Below are positions 38,335 to 47,829 of a DNA stretch of 64,000 bases, piece by piece (the stretch's first letter is position 1; each line of letters opens with the position of its first letter). The notes under the pieces are model-generated. The model saw only the letters and a program-made list of their open reading frames with translations, made no database searches and was not told the origin of the DNA. The stretch lies in NCBI GenBank assembly GCA_024276275.1, contig JAJRXM010000023.1, forward strand, positions 18,283-82,282, in the 5' to 3' direction. Origin of the DNA: Candidatus Zixiibacteriota bacterium. Lineage in GTDB: Bacteria > Zixibacteria > MSB-5A5 > GN15 > FEB-12. Both the position numbers and the translations under genes were made by a program.

Positions 38335-39915
38335 ATGAAAAACAAACTGAATATATTTGCAATTTTAGCTCTCTTACTTTTTCTATTCAATAGTTGCGAA
38401 TTGCTCAATCCTTTGATTGGAAGTAAAACGAACAAAACCACTCCTATCCCACCCTCTCAAAATTTTGTGATTTCTATTGAGAGAACCCACGGTACAATTC
38501 TGGGGCAATCACAAGCGGTTGAAATCACATTACAAAACAATACAAAAGAGGACTACAAACTGGGTGGCTTTGATTTACGTTTTTCTTATGACGCCTCTGC
38601 TTTAACATTTCAAACAGCAGACCCTGGTCAATTTTTAGTTGATTGTGGATGGGAATATTTCACCTATAGAAATAGAGGTACTACAAACGACAGCAGCGGA
38701 TTCGGAATTATTAGTATTTTTGCTTTAGCAGAAACAAATAACGGTCCCGGTAATCACCCTGATTGTTTTAATACCGAAGAATCTATCTCTAACAAATTAG
38801 CTGTCTTAAATTTTTTAGTAACTAACGACCGTGCTTTTGAATGTGAGTTTGCTCCGATACAATTCTTATGGGATAGATGTCGAGATAATACAATTAGCGG
38901 CATTTTCAATAAAAACATATACTTAAGTAAAAACATTTACAATTTTATAGATTCAAGAACGATCGACTACAGTAATAATATAGCTGCTGACTTTCAACTG
39001 CCATCATACTATGGAGCAAGCAGCATTTGTGATTCACAAATTATTGACAGGTATCAACAAGACCCGCTTCGTAATATCGACTTGGTCAACGGCGGTATCG
39101 ACATTGGGGGAGCTTGCTTTGTTCAAAATGCACGAGGTGATATAAACTTAAACGAAATCGCATACGAAATCGCTGATGCTGTTTTATATTCGAACTATTT
39201 CGTTTACGGCGAGTCTGTGTTTACAGGTCTTCTTGACTCTCATATTGTTGCATCCGATGTGAACGCCGACAGTCTGACACTCACCGTAGCTGACTTAGTC
39301 TATCTCATTCGTGTCTTAGTCGGCGATGCTCTTCCTTACCCAAGAGAAGCTAGCAATGATGCAACTTATGTAAATGGAACTATCAGACAATATCAAAATG
39401 GTATTGTTGATGTTACAGATGATTTAAGAATATCAGCTGTACATCTTGTTGTTTCAGGTGATATAACTCCAACTCTTCTTGCTGAAAATATGAATATGAA
39501 CTATAACTTCGACAGTACGAATACAAACATTCTAATATATTCTCTTACAAACAATAACTTCACAGGTGAATTTATAAATATCGGTGATAATGAAATTATT
39601 TCATTTGAAATGGCAGATTATCTTGGCAACCAAGTTATCCCAACTTTTGTTCCTACAACTTATGAGCTCGGCCAAAACTACCCAAACCCATTTAATCCAA
39701 CGACAACAATTCCATTTTCGATTCCATTTGATGCTGATGTTACTCTGGATATTTACAACAGTAACGGTCAAAAGGTTGCTTCGTTCTCAGGAACATTTAA
39801 AACCGGTGAACATTCTTTTGTATGGGATGCTACAAACTTTCCTTCAGGGTTATATAGTTATACATTCAGAGCTAACAATTTTGTCGCCACTAAAACAATG
39901 ATGAAAGTTGGTTAA
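38335..39915 (+). CDS. cohesin/dockerin lipoprotein 4 with T9SS tail
   Basis: 526 residues. Lipobox-like LFNSC at about 21, cohesin-like domain (GGFDLRFSYDASALTF), dockerin-like loops (RGDINLNEIAYEIADAVLY, DVNADSLTLTVADLVYL) and a complete type A sorting tail (LGQNYPNPFNPTTTI to the end). It is the only intact family member here with the tail. Export may use either lipoprotein sorting or T9SS; having both signals is unusual. Follows gene 3 by 82 bases. Confidence 0.88.
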   Translation: MKNKLNIFAILALLLFLFNSCELLNPLIGSKTNKTTPIPPSQNFVISIERTHGTILGQSQAVEITLQNNTKEDYKLGGFDLRFSYDASALTFQTADPGQFLVDCGWEYFTYRNRGTTNDSSGFGIISIFALAETNNGPGNHPDCFNTEESISNKLAVLNFLVTNDRAFECEFAPIQFLWDRCRDNTISGIFNKNIYLSKNIYNFIDSRTIDYSNNIAADFQLPSYYGASSICDSQIIDRYQQDPLRNIDLVNGGIDIGGACFVQNARGDINLNEIAYEIADAVLYSNYFVYGESVFTGLLDSHIVASDVNADSLTLTVADLVYLIRVLVGDALPYPREASNDATYVNGTIRQYQNGIVDVTDDLRISAVHLVVSGDITPTLLAENMNMNYNFDSTNTNILIYSLTNNNFTGEFINIGDNEIISFEMADYLGNQVIPTFVPTTYELGQNYPNPFNPTTTIPFSIPFDADVTLDIYNSNGQKVASFSGTFKTGEHSFVWDATNFPSGLYSYTFRANNFVATKTMMKVG

Positions 39916-39941
39916 GTTTTCTAGTTTGAGCATATTTCAAT

Positions 39942-39980
39942 CCCGCCTAGGCGGGCAGCATGACAGATTGTAAGTTGTAT
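39942..39980. repeat. palindrome and MITE-like fragment (copy C)
   Basis: CCCGCCTAGGCGGG (39942-39955) is a perfect palindrome. GCATGACAGATTGTAAGTTG directly after it matches the core of copy A. It lies between the convergent ends of cohesin/dockerin 4 and priA. Confidence 0.65.
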
Positions 39981-39997
39981 ACAGAACCGAAAAAAAA

Positions 39998-42379
39998 CTA
40001 CATCATATCATCAGGGTCAACATCAACATTGATTCTGATTGCAGCAGGAAGTTTAAAGCGAGATTCGACATCTTCCCATTCTGAAAGCATTTTCACAAAT
40101 TTTATTACTTGATTAGTTTTAATAAATAAATGTCGACGGTATCTGTTCCGTAAATAATAAATCGGACATGGTGCAGGCCCCAAAAGTTGTACTGTTAAGT
40201 TTTGAGTTTTAATTTTATGATTTAGCTTTTCCCGAAACAGCAAGGTCTCTTTTTCAAGCAGATTTTCCTTTTCACACGAGAGAGTAAAATTTACAATTCG
40301 TGAAAAGGGTGGATACCACAACTCTTCTCTTTCTTTAATAACCCGTCTGAAAAACCCGCTATAATCCTGCCCTGCGTCATCCTGTATCACTTCATTTTCC
40401 GGATTAAATGTTTGAATAACAACCTCTCCCTGTTTTTCTGCCCGACCGCTTCTGCCTGACACTTGTAAAAGTCTGGCGAACGCTTTTTCAGATGCACGGA
40501 AATCCGGCATATCAAGCAAAGCATCGGCAGATAAGACTCCAACCAATGTAACACCCGGCATATACAGTCCTTTGGTAACCATTTGGGTCCCCAAAAGCAG
40601 ATTAGATTTTCTTTCAGAAAAATGAGTTAGAATCTCATAAGCTTTTTTTCGACCGTCGGCAGAATCAGAATCCATCCGTATCGGTCTGGCACCCTCAAAT
40701 AAACGGGGAATATTTTCCTCGACTTTTTGAGTACCGACTCCCATAAAATAAAAATCAACAGTATTACATTTTTCACAATTTTCAACTACCGGTGTAAGAT
40801 GTCCGCAGTAATGACAAGTCAGTTTATTCCCTTTTTTATGATAGGTAAGCCGTAGATTGCAATTGGGACATTCGGGAACATGACCGCATTTCATACATTT
40901 CATCTGAGGTGAATGTCCACGACGGTTTAAAAATAAAATAACCTGCTCATCATTTTGTAATCTTGCTTCAACCTCTTTTTTTAGTGTGTAAGATATATAT
41001 GGCAAGTCACCACGCAGACGGTCAACCCGCATATCTACAAGACGCACCGTGGGCAGAACCGCATTGCCGGGGCGTTCGGTTAGTTCATATAAGGTATACC
41101 GATTTGTCATCGCATTGTGATAAGACTCAACCGACGGCGAGGCTGAGCCTAATAGAATTGGAATGTTATTTATTTTCGCACGCATGATAGCAGAATCTCT
41201 ACCGTGAAACCGTGGAGCAGGGTCATCCTGTTTATACGAACTGTCATGTTCTTCATCAACAATTATCAAACCGAGATTATCTATCGGGGCAAAAAGAGCC
41301 GAACGAGGTCCGACAACAATTTGATACTTCCCCTCTCTAATACCGTTCCAACTTTCCAATCTTTCTTTTTCTGTCATAGCTGAATGAATGACAGTAACTT
41401 TATCACCGAAAAATCCCCTAAAATACGCCAAGGTAGTAGAAGTTAAGGCAATCTCCGGTGTTAAAATCAGAGCGGATTTATTTTTTTGTAAAATCTCTCG
41501 GCACAGATAGCAATAAACAATTGTTTTACCCGACCCGGTAACACCATGCAGAAGTGATGTAGAAAATCCGTCTGAAAATTTCTGTAACAGTTGTTCGACA
41601 ACATCTTGTTGGTTCTTAGTGAGAATTATTTTATCGAGATCATCTTTTGGCTTGATAAAATCAAGAGGAATTTTAGAATCCTCGATATAGACAGGTACAA
41701 GCACTAAATGTTCAACTGCTTTTTTCAGTTGGTAGTCGGTCCACCCGTTTTGAATAAGTTCTGTACGCGGTTTGATACCGTCAAAAATCTCTGTTTGAAA
41801 TTGTCTCTCATGAAAATAAATATCCCACGCATCAATTGATTCAATTTTATAACCGGAAATTTTTGATTTACGATTATGGGGTTCATCAAGCCAATGCTCG
41901 ATTATGCTTTTTTCTTCCAGAAGTTTTCTAAATATATTTTTTTCAAGTAATTGTATATCTTTTATAACCTGCGATGACAACTTGTAACCCGGCTTAAAGT
42001 ATCGTAAAACATTTTGCGGTATCTCACATGGTGCTGTTGTCCAAAAATACTGCGATGTCTTTTTATTTTTGAAATAGGCAGGTAATGCCGACAAAAGACA
42101 GTCAGCAGGGTTAGCAAAGTAATAGTCGGCAATCCAAATACAGAGTTTAAATAAATCTTTAGGGAAATATGTTTGGTTGTCTAATGTTTGGATTAAATTT
42201 TTATATCTGATACCGGGAGAGAAAGAAGATGTGCCTATATAGAAGCCTACTTTTTTCATTTTCCCGAACGGAACTAAAACTCTTTGACCAAGATGTAATT
42301 TTTCTAAATTTTCAGGTATTTTGTATGTAAAAGTTTTTCGTAATGGTCCGCTAAGGGCAATATTGGCATATTTTGTCAT
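39998..42379 (-). CDS. priA: primosomal helicase PriA
   Basis: 793 residues. N-terminal DNA-binding domain, Walker A HGVTGSGKTIVY, DEEH box (VDEEHDSSYKQDDPAPRFHG), eight zinc-binding cysteines from CMKCGHVPECPNC to CEKCNT, and the helicase C-terminal ITKGL-type motif (MVTKGLYMPGV). PriA restarts stalled forks by loading DnaB. Slightly longer than the E. coli protein. A terminator of the next gene lies just upstream. Confidence 0.96.
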   Translation of the reverse strand: MTKYANIALSGPLRKTFTYKIPENLEKLHLGQRVLVPFGKMKKVGFYIGTSSFSPGIRYKNLIQTLDNQTYFPKDLFKLCIWIADYYFANPADCLLSALPAYFKNKKTSQYFWTTAPCEIPQNVLRYFKPGYKLSSQVIKDIQLLEKNIFRKLLEEKSIIEHWLDEPHNRKSKISGYKIESIDAWDIYFHERQFQTEIFDGIKPRTELIQNGWTDYQLKKAVEHLVLVPVYIEDSKIPLDFIKPKDDLDKIILTKNQQDVVEQLLQKFSDGFSTSLLHGVTGSGKTIVYCYLCREILQKNKSALILTPEIALTSTTLAYFRGFFGDKVTVIHSAMTEKERLESWNGIREGKYQIVVGPRSALFAPIDNLGLIIVDEEHDSSYKQDDPAPRFHGRDSAIMRAKINNIPILLGSASPSVESYHNAMTNRYTLYELTERPGNAVLPTVRLVDMRVDRLRGDLPYISYTLKKEVEARLQNDEQVILFLNRRGHSPQMKCMKCGHVPECPNCNLRLTYHKKGNKLTCHYCGHLTPVVENCEKCNTVDFYFMGVGTQKVEENIPRLFEGARPIRMDSDSADGRKKAYEILTHFSERKSNLLLGTQMVTKGLYMPGVTLVGVLSADALLDMPDFRASEKAFARLLQVSGRSGRAEKQGEVVIQTFNPENEVIQDDAGQDYSGFFRRVIKEREELWYPPFSRIVNFTLSCEKENLLEKETLLFREKLNHKIKTQNLTVQLLGPAPCPIYYLRNRYRRHLFIKTNQVIKFVKMLSEWEDVESRFKLPAAIRINVDVDPDDMM

Positions 42380-42387
42380 ATAATAAT

Positions 42388-42416
42388 AAAAACGGCAGAG
42401 AATTTTCTGCCGTTTT
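42388..42416 (-). terminator. intrinsic terminator after the TPR gene
   Basis: AAAACGGCAGA (42389-42399) and TCTGCCGTTTT (42406-42416) form an 11-bp stem; on the minus strand it is read 20 bases after the TPR stop, with A/T-rich ends on both sides. It insulates priA from the TPR gene. Confidence 0.75.
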
Positions 42417-42435
42417 CTTTATAGAAAAATTATTT

Positions 42436-43821
42436 TTACTTTAACGCTTTAAGCTGTTTTTCAGCACGGGCTTTATCTGCCTTTTGTCCTAACTCAGCAT
42501 ACAAACTTACAAGTTGTTCCCAAATTGCAACGTCGGTTGGATCAATTTCAATAACTTTTTCATAAGCTGCTGCCGATTCGGCAAACGCTTTTGTTTGAAT
42601 ATAAGAATCACCTAATGAACGCCAATAATCAGCTTCTTTCGGATTGATTTCGGCTGCTGCTTTAAACCCTTCAATTGCTAATTCCCAACGCGAAAGAATA
42701 TAGTTATAGGTACCGTACAGGTATTGAATCTGTTCGTTACCGGGGTCGACATCTATAGTTCTTTTATAATACACTAATGAGGAGTCCAAAAAATTATCTT
42801 TTGATGTTTCCCATTTATTAGCTTCTGCTTCATTTCCGGCTTCACGATATCTTCTGGAAGAGTCAGCAGCATCAATAAAACTTTGACGGAAATAATGTCC
42901 TACTGAACTCAGAGCATCAACATTTGCTGTATCCTGAGTTAAAATACGTTGATTGATAGCAAACGAAGAATCATACATCTTTTGACTATTATAACAAATG
43001 GCAAGATTTCCCATTGTGAGTAAATCATCAGGTCTTAATTCGACATATTCTCTCATATATGGAATAGCACCTGCATAATCACCCATTTTTATATAATCAT
43101 AAGAAATCGTTTGTAAAAGGGGTGCTCTATCTGCTGCTTTATCAAGCCCTTTAATAAGCCATTTGATACCGTTTTCAACATCACCTATTTTATCATAAAT
43201 AGTTCTCATACCGACATACGATTCAATTTTTGAATCGTCTAATGCTAGACAAAGTTCAAAGTTTGCAATAATTGAATCAACATTAGCCTGCAGATCTTCT
43301 TGGAACTGAATTATAACAGATGAGTCCGTTTCATTAGCAATATCTTCTTGTAAGGATACAACATTATCATTCATCAAATTAATACCGTTATTATAAAATT
43401 CACGCCAATACTTCACAACCAGCGAGTCATTCATAATAATTAGTTCTTTACATTTTTTCTTGTATTTCTTTTTTACTTCTTTGTTGTCTTTATCACAAGT
43501 CATGTGCAGAGTATCTACATAGGAAACAAGAGTTTTGACATGTTCCATTTTCTTTTTCAAGTCAGGTGTTTTGTCAATATAATCAACTTCAATAGACCCC
43601 CGTAACTGAACCGCTTCAGCAGTTGGACCATAATACATAAACAATGAATCCAACATCGCAATTGCGGATTTGTACCGCTTTAAATCACCGGAAAGAATAT
43701 CAATCTTGGCAGATTTAATATATGCACCCATCGGTAATTTTCGTGCTTTTTTGGCACTGCTTGAAAAAGGCACTAATGCCATTATAAGAGCAATAATAGC
43801 TATGTGTTTTAGTAATTTCAC
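42436..43821 (-). CDS. secreted TPR-repeat protein
   Basis: Start taken as GTG 43821, because AAGGAG lies 7 bases upstream and the signal peptide (LLKHIAIIALIMALVPFSSSA) then begins at once; an ATG at 43857 would add 12 residues. 461 residues. Several tetratricopeptide repeats (for example AIPYMREYVELRPDDLLTMGNLA and the C-terminal AAAYEKVIEIDPTDVAIWEQL, each abridged here) suggest a protein scaffold in the periplasm. No enzyme motif. Confidence 0.82.
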   Translation of the reverse strand: MKLLKHIAIIALIMALVPFSSSAKKARKLPMGAYIKSAKIDILSGDLKRYKSAIAMLDSLFMYYGPTAEAVQLRGSIEVDYIDKTPDLKKKMEHVKTLVSYVDTLHMTCDKDNKEVKKKYKKKCKELIIMNDSLVVKYWREFYNNGINLMNDNVVSLQEDIANETDSSVIIQFQEDLQANVDSIIANFELCLALDDSKIESYVGMRTIYDKIGDVENGIKWLIKGLDKAADRAPLLQTISYDYIKMGDYAGAIPYMREYVELRPDDLLTMGNLAICYNSQKMYDSSFAINQRILTQDTANVDALSSVGHYFRQSFIDAADSSRRYREAGNEAEANKWETSKDNFLDSSLVYYKRTIDVDPGNEQIQYLYGTYNYILSRWELAIEGFKAAAEINPKEADYWRSLGDSYIQTKAFAESAAAYEKVIEIDPTDVAIWEQLVSLYAELGQKADKARAEKQLKALK

Positions 43822-43902
43822 AATAAACTCCTTACATAAAATTCTGTTCAAATTCAAAGTGGAATTTACGGTATATCAATTCAGATGTCAACTTACTTTA
43901 AC

Positions 43903-45255
43903 CTATCTATTCGTAAAGCGAACCGTAAATTTGAGAGTTTTTGAGCCGTTTTTTTCAATTTTCTGCTTAAATTTAATTGTATTTGCATCTTTTTTCTTAA
44001 ATGCAAAGTCAGCATCTACAATTTCCCAATATCCGTAGAATTTCTTTTCAACCACTATTGTCACATCTTCATCTTTGTGGTTTTTAAGTAAAATTTCAAA
44101 TTCCTGTTCATTAGTATTTGAACTAATACGTTTTTGGTTTAACATTTTTTGTTCAGCAGTTAAATCAAAGGCGTATCCGACTTTAATGGTTACATCCTCA
44201 TCTTTTGGAGTATGGTCGATTCTGTCTTCACCCAAAAGAATTTTACTGCCGTCATCATCTGCTTTAAACAGTCTGAACCGGCCTGCCGGAAGCGGCATCC
44301 CTAAGCCAAACTCTTTTGAGTTGGTAAACTTCAAAGCAACTTCAACTTTTTTCGGATTTATATCCGGTTTGTATAAAAATATTTTTTCTGCCTTTGTTTG
44401 GGCAGGCTCAAATAAAGATATCTGCTTGTTTTCTTTATCTGCCAAAGTTGCTTTTCTTGGAAGAGTATACATGCGGTATTCAAAAAATGATTTTTCTTCA
44501 AAGCCTGCCGAAACATCCATTGAAGTAGAATACATAACTTTTTCAGCCCTTCTTCCTCGAGTATTCGCATTAGCTCTATTAATTTCTCCCGCAATCAGTT
44601 TAAGGGTCGCATCGGTGTATCTTTTCCCTGACTGATTATTTATAGATGCCCACCCGCTTATATCAAGTTCTGAGTCATCGGCACTTAGTAATCCTACATA
44701 CTCCGCAGTCCAGTTCATTCCCGATGTTTGATACGATATATTACAATCTGCTTTCCCTTTAAAATCTGAAGCATACTTCCAAAACAAAGTCGGACGGGTA
44801 ATCAGACCTTCAGGCAGAACCGGGAAATTAACTTCGGTAATTTGATTCATAAGAAGAATTTTTATCGACCCTGATTTATCTTTCAAAGTGACCGCATCGG
44901 CTGTGGCTGCCAACAGAATACCGGAATAGATATTACCGTTTTTATCAACTAGTTCAATTTGTTTATCAATGTACTTTTGGTACATCTGATACGAACTGAC
45001 TAAATCATAGACATAGTTCTGTTCTAAAATTGCTAGATGTTTACTTGCATTTAACAATTCAAACCTAACCGATGATGCATCAATTGCTGACGGTACATCT
45101 GTGAAAGCTATTCGGTTTATACCTTTTTCAAATTCAAGAGACCTTGTTTCTGAAACAACACCTAAATTCGAGTTATAAATCGTAACGGCGATATCATTTG
45201 CTGATACAGCAAAACCGGCCATTACAAACAGAAAAAATGTTATTATATACTTCAT
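43903..45255 (-). CDS. DUF4139 surface/periplasmic protein
   Basis: 450 residues, signal peptide (cleaved after VSAND region, about 18). NSNLGVVSETRSL near residue 28 and SYQTSGMNWTAEYVG near 180 are typical of DUF4139 proteins; the C-terminal half is beta-rich with LPAGRFRLF and KNHKDEDVTI. Such proteins occur widely but have no settled function. GGAGGTTC precedes the ATG. Upstream of, and parallel to, the TPR gene. Confidence 0.85.
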   Translation of the reverse strand: MKYIITFFLFVMAGFAVSANDIAVTIYNSNLGVVSETRSLEFEKGINRIAFTDVPSAIDASSVRFELLNASKHLAILEQNYVYDLVSSYQMYQKYIDKQIELVDKNGNIYSGILLAATADAVTLKDKSGSIKILLMNQITEVNFPVLPEGLITRPTLFWKYASDFKGKADCNISYQTSGMNWTAEYVGLLSADDSELDISGWASINNQSGKRYTDATLKLIAGEINRANANTRGRRAEKVMYSTSMDVSAGFEEKSFFEYRMYTLPRKATLADKENKQISLFEPAQTKAEKIFLYKPDINPKKVEVALKFTNSKEFGLGMPLPAGRFRLFKADDDGSKILLGEDRIDHTPKDEDVTIKVGYAFDLTAEQKMLNQKRISSNTNEQEFEILLKNHKDEDVTIVVEKKFYGYWEIVDADFAFKKKDANTIKFKQKIEKNGSKTLKFTVRFTNR

Positions 45256-45384
45256 GGTAGAACCTCCAAGTTCTTATACATTTTAGACTAATTTAAGACT
45301 GAATTTTTGTAAAGTCTTATAGTCAGCAATTCTCACTTTTGTAACTTATATACAAGTGCAGAGAATTTTTCTTCCGTGAAAGTT

Positions 45385-46323
45385 TTATTTTTTTTCGTTA
45401 AAGGCTGCTATTGTCATATCAATCTGAGACTTAACCTCTTCAGCAGTCGGCAGTAACTCCGATTCACTGAAAATGCCGTTTTTTGTATCAATCCGCTTAT
45501 AAATCTGATTATACAAAGAATATATTATTTCCAAGCTCAACTGATATCTTGGTTCCAATAACGGCAAAATGCTGTCAATTGTCTTGCGGGCTTGTTTGCG
45601 ATAATATGATGCAAACTTATAATACTCGCCCAAAAGGTTTCGTACATTGCAGGAAATAACACCACCCTCGGCGACATTACGTAATTCATCTTTTTGCACT
45701 GAACAAATCTCAAGCTGATTTAAAGCATAATAGTTTAGCCCTGCCAGCTGGTCTTTTTGAAAATCTCTGATAATATGTACAATATATGAGAATAGTGCCA
45801 AATGACGAGCTGCCGTTCGAATATTATACACAGGAACAGAATAACCTGAATCATTTTTTGATACACCGATTAGGTGCATAAATATAGATGCGGGAGATAT
45901 TGCCGCACCCTCGGAATAGCGTAAAAAAGTCAGAAACGATTTAAAATCATCATTATATAAATCATAAATCATCGCTTTGGAAAGTCTCACCCAGGGCCAA
46001 AGCGGAATTTGAAAAGTATCTTTTATATCCAACAATGCTGTCTGAAAATCATCAGTTCTGTTTCCTTTTGAAAAATTATCTGTCCAGGAGACAATTATAT
46101 GTTCAAGCTGTTTTTTCTCGTCTAAAGTAAGCTGATGTCCTCCTGCTTTTTGGTCATCAACCAAATCATCAATAATTCGCATCGAGCGATAACAGACTTT
46201 AAAAGCATCATAACGGTCGGTTTCCCAAAACCGGGCAGCAATGTCTAAAATCGGATTTGTAAGAATATCCGCAAAATCCGGTTTTTCTAAAAAGTTTAAA
46301 TATGATTGGTCTGTCTTCTGCAT
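45385..46323 (-). CDS. squalene/phytoene synthase family protein
   Basis: 312 residues. First Asp-rich motif near residue 56 (MRIIDDLVDDQ) and second (HIIRDFQKDQLAGLNYY) fit trans-isoprenyl head-to-head synthases. These join two prenyl diphosphates to make squalene, phytoene or hydroxysqualene. No hopanoid or carotenoid neighbours are seen, so the product is open. Divergent from the glycosyltransferase gene at 46401. Confidence 0.85.
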   Translation of the reverse strand: MQKTDQSYLNFLEKPDFADILTNPILDIAARFWETDRYDAFKVCYRSMRIIDDLVDDQKAGGHQLTLDEKKQLEHIIVSWTDNFSKGNRTDDFQTALLDIKDTFQIPLWPWVRLSKAMIYDLYNDDFKSFLTFLRYSEGAAISPASIFMHLIGVSKNDSGYSVPVYNIRTAARHLALFSYIVHIIRDFQKDQLAGLNYYALNQLEICSVQKDELRNVAEGGVISCNVRNLLGEYYKFASYYRKQARKTIDSILPLLEPRYQLSLEIIYSLYNQIYKRIDTKNGIFSESELLPTAEEVKSQIDMTIAAFNEKK

Positions 46324-46400
46324 AAGTATTGAATATAATATATTTATAAGCAGTTAAAAAATTATATTTCAAAATAGAGTATTATTTTTTACTATAGTAT

Positions 46401-47600
46401 ATGTCTCAGCCGATCAAATTACTTATGCTCACACACAATTACCCCAGATTTCAGGGTGATTTTGCGGGTGTCTTTTTGTCACTCCTAGCAAAAAAGCTGC
46501 ATCTCTTCAATATACAGCCGATTATTCTTGCTCCGCATGCTCCCGGTTTAAAAGAATATGAGGAAATGGAGGGAGTCACAGTCTATAGGTTCCGATATGC
46601 CGAAGAAGAAAAAGAGATTATCGCCTATCAGGGAAATATGCACAAGCTCGTTTTAGGTTCGGTAAGCGGGATTTTTCAGTTTAAACAGTTTTTGAAAGCA
46701 TTTGAAAAAAATGCTATCGATATTATTGAAAAAGAAAATATTGATATTATTGCAGGTCATTGGTTAGTTCCGGCAGGGCTTGTCATGAAATCACTTGCCA
46801 AAAAAACAGATATCCCGATGATACTTTCCTCGCACGGTACCGATATCAGGCTGATGCGAAAGTATTTTTCTGTTCTTTATAAATATCTCAAAAATTTCTG
46901 TCTTACTCTCAAAAGCTGGACTGTGGTTTCAACTTTTCTAAAAAACGGAATACTACAAATGGATAAGCGTTTGGATAATATATTGGAAGTTCTCCCGATG
47001 CCACATGACGAATCTATTTTTTATAAAGATACTGCCGTTACCCGTGATGAAAATTTAATTCTTGCCGTTACCCGTTTAACAAATCAAAAACGGGTAGACA
47101 AATTAGTAACCGCTTTTGCTTTAGCATCAGAAAAAAACCGATTGATAAAATTGCAAATTTATGGCACCGGACAACTACAGACTGAGATAGAGTCCCTCAT
47201 TCAAAAACTTGGACTTACAGAAAAAATAACTTTACATTCTCCTCTCCCCCAAACAGAACTCAGAGAAATTTATAACAAAGCATCAATCGTTATTCTCAAT
47301 TCATTTGAGGAAGGGTTCGGCTTGGCTCTCTCTGAGTCTATGCTTTGCGGAGCTACTGTAATCGGTACCCAATCGGGAGGTATTACCGATATTATTCAGC
47401 ATGAAAGAACAGGACTGCTTGTTCCTCTTGACAACCCTGAAAAACTCGCCGAAGCAATTCTTCGTCTTTCTGCGAACAAACAACTTAGAGAATCTCTCGC
47501 TTTGAGTGGACATAATTTCGCAAAAGAGTCGTACCAATCAGAACCTCTGGCGAGCCGCTATGCTGAGATAGTCAGAACAGCATTGTCTGAGGATAGTTAA
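46401..47600 (+). CDS. GT4-family glycosyltransferase
   Basis: 399 residues with a GT-B fold. The N-terminal half has THNYPRFQGDFAGVF, the acceptor-side loop, and SSHGTDIRLM. The C-terminal donor-binding motif is SFEEGFGLALSESMLCG (E-x7-E, about 300-316), and GTQSGGITDII follows. It likely transfers a sugar from a nucleotide donor onto lipid or glycan. The ATG lacks an obvious Shine-Dalgarno. Confidence 0.9.
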   Translation: MSQPIKLLMLTHNYPRFQGDFAGVFLSLLAKKLHLFNIQPIILAPHAPGLKEYEEMEGVTVYRFRYAEEEKEIIAYQGNMHKLVLGSVSGIFQFKQFLKAFEKNAIDIIEKENIDIIAGHWLVPAGLVMKSLAKKTDIPMILSSHGTDIRLMRKYFSVLYKYLKNFCLTLKSWTVVSTFLKNGILQMDKRLDNILEVLPMPHDESIFYKDTAVTRDENLILAVTRLTNQKRVDKLVTAFALASEKNRLIKLQIYGTGQLQTEIESLIQKLGLTEKITLHSPLPQTELREIYNKASIVILNSFEEGFGLALSESMLCGATVIGTQSGGITDIIQHERTGLLVPLDNPEKLAEAILRLSANKQLRESLALSGHNFAKESYQSEPLASRYAEIVRTALSEDS

Positions 47601-47721
47601 AACTGTTATGTTAGTCGTAAGGTCACAATAGACAAAAACAGCTTTCGAAATCATGGACAATCTGTTATATTATACTATATGACATAACAAAATTTTATTT
47701 ATAAAAGGACTATGCTGATAC

Positions 47722-47759
47722 GGTAATGGCTGCTGGTGGTCCACCAGTTTGCTATACCA
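47722..47759 (+). promoter_or_regulatory. structured leader hairpin of the ZU5-like lipoprotein gene
   Basis: CTGGTGG (47733-47739) pairs with CCACCAG (47741-47747), and outer GGTA/TACC plus GC/GC pairs can extend the stem over 47722-47759. It lies about 70 bases before the ATG. I cannot match it to a known riboswitch class. It could be an RNA regulator or an operator palindrome. Confidence 0.4.
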
Positions 47760-47829
47760 TTTGGAGAGAGAGTACCGGGAATTTGATTTAACCAATTAAC
47801 TCTTTGCACAAAATTCAGAACATAGACAG

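Noticed and set aside
44075..44635. A long plus-strand frame of 186 codons.
   Set aside because: It is antisense to the well-supported DUF4139 gene and has no motif.
47700..47800. A cyclic-di-GMP or cobalamin riboswitch.
   Set aside because: The conserved core sequences of those classes are not present.
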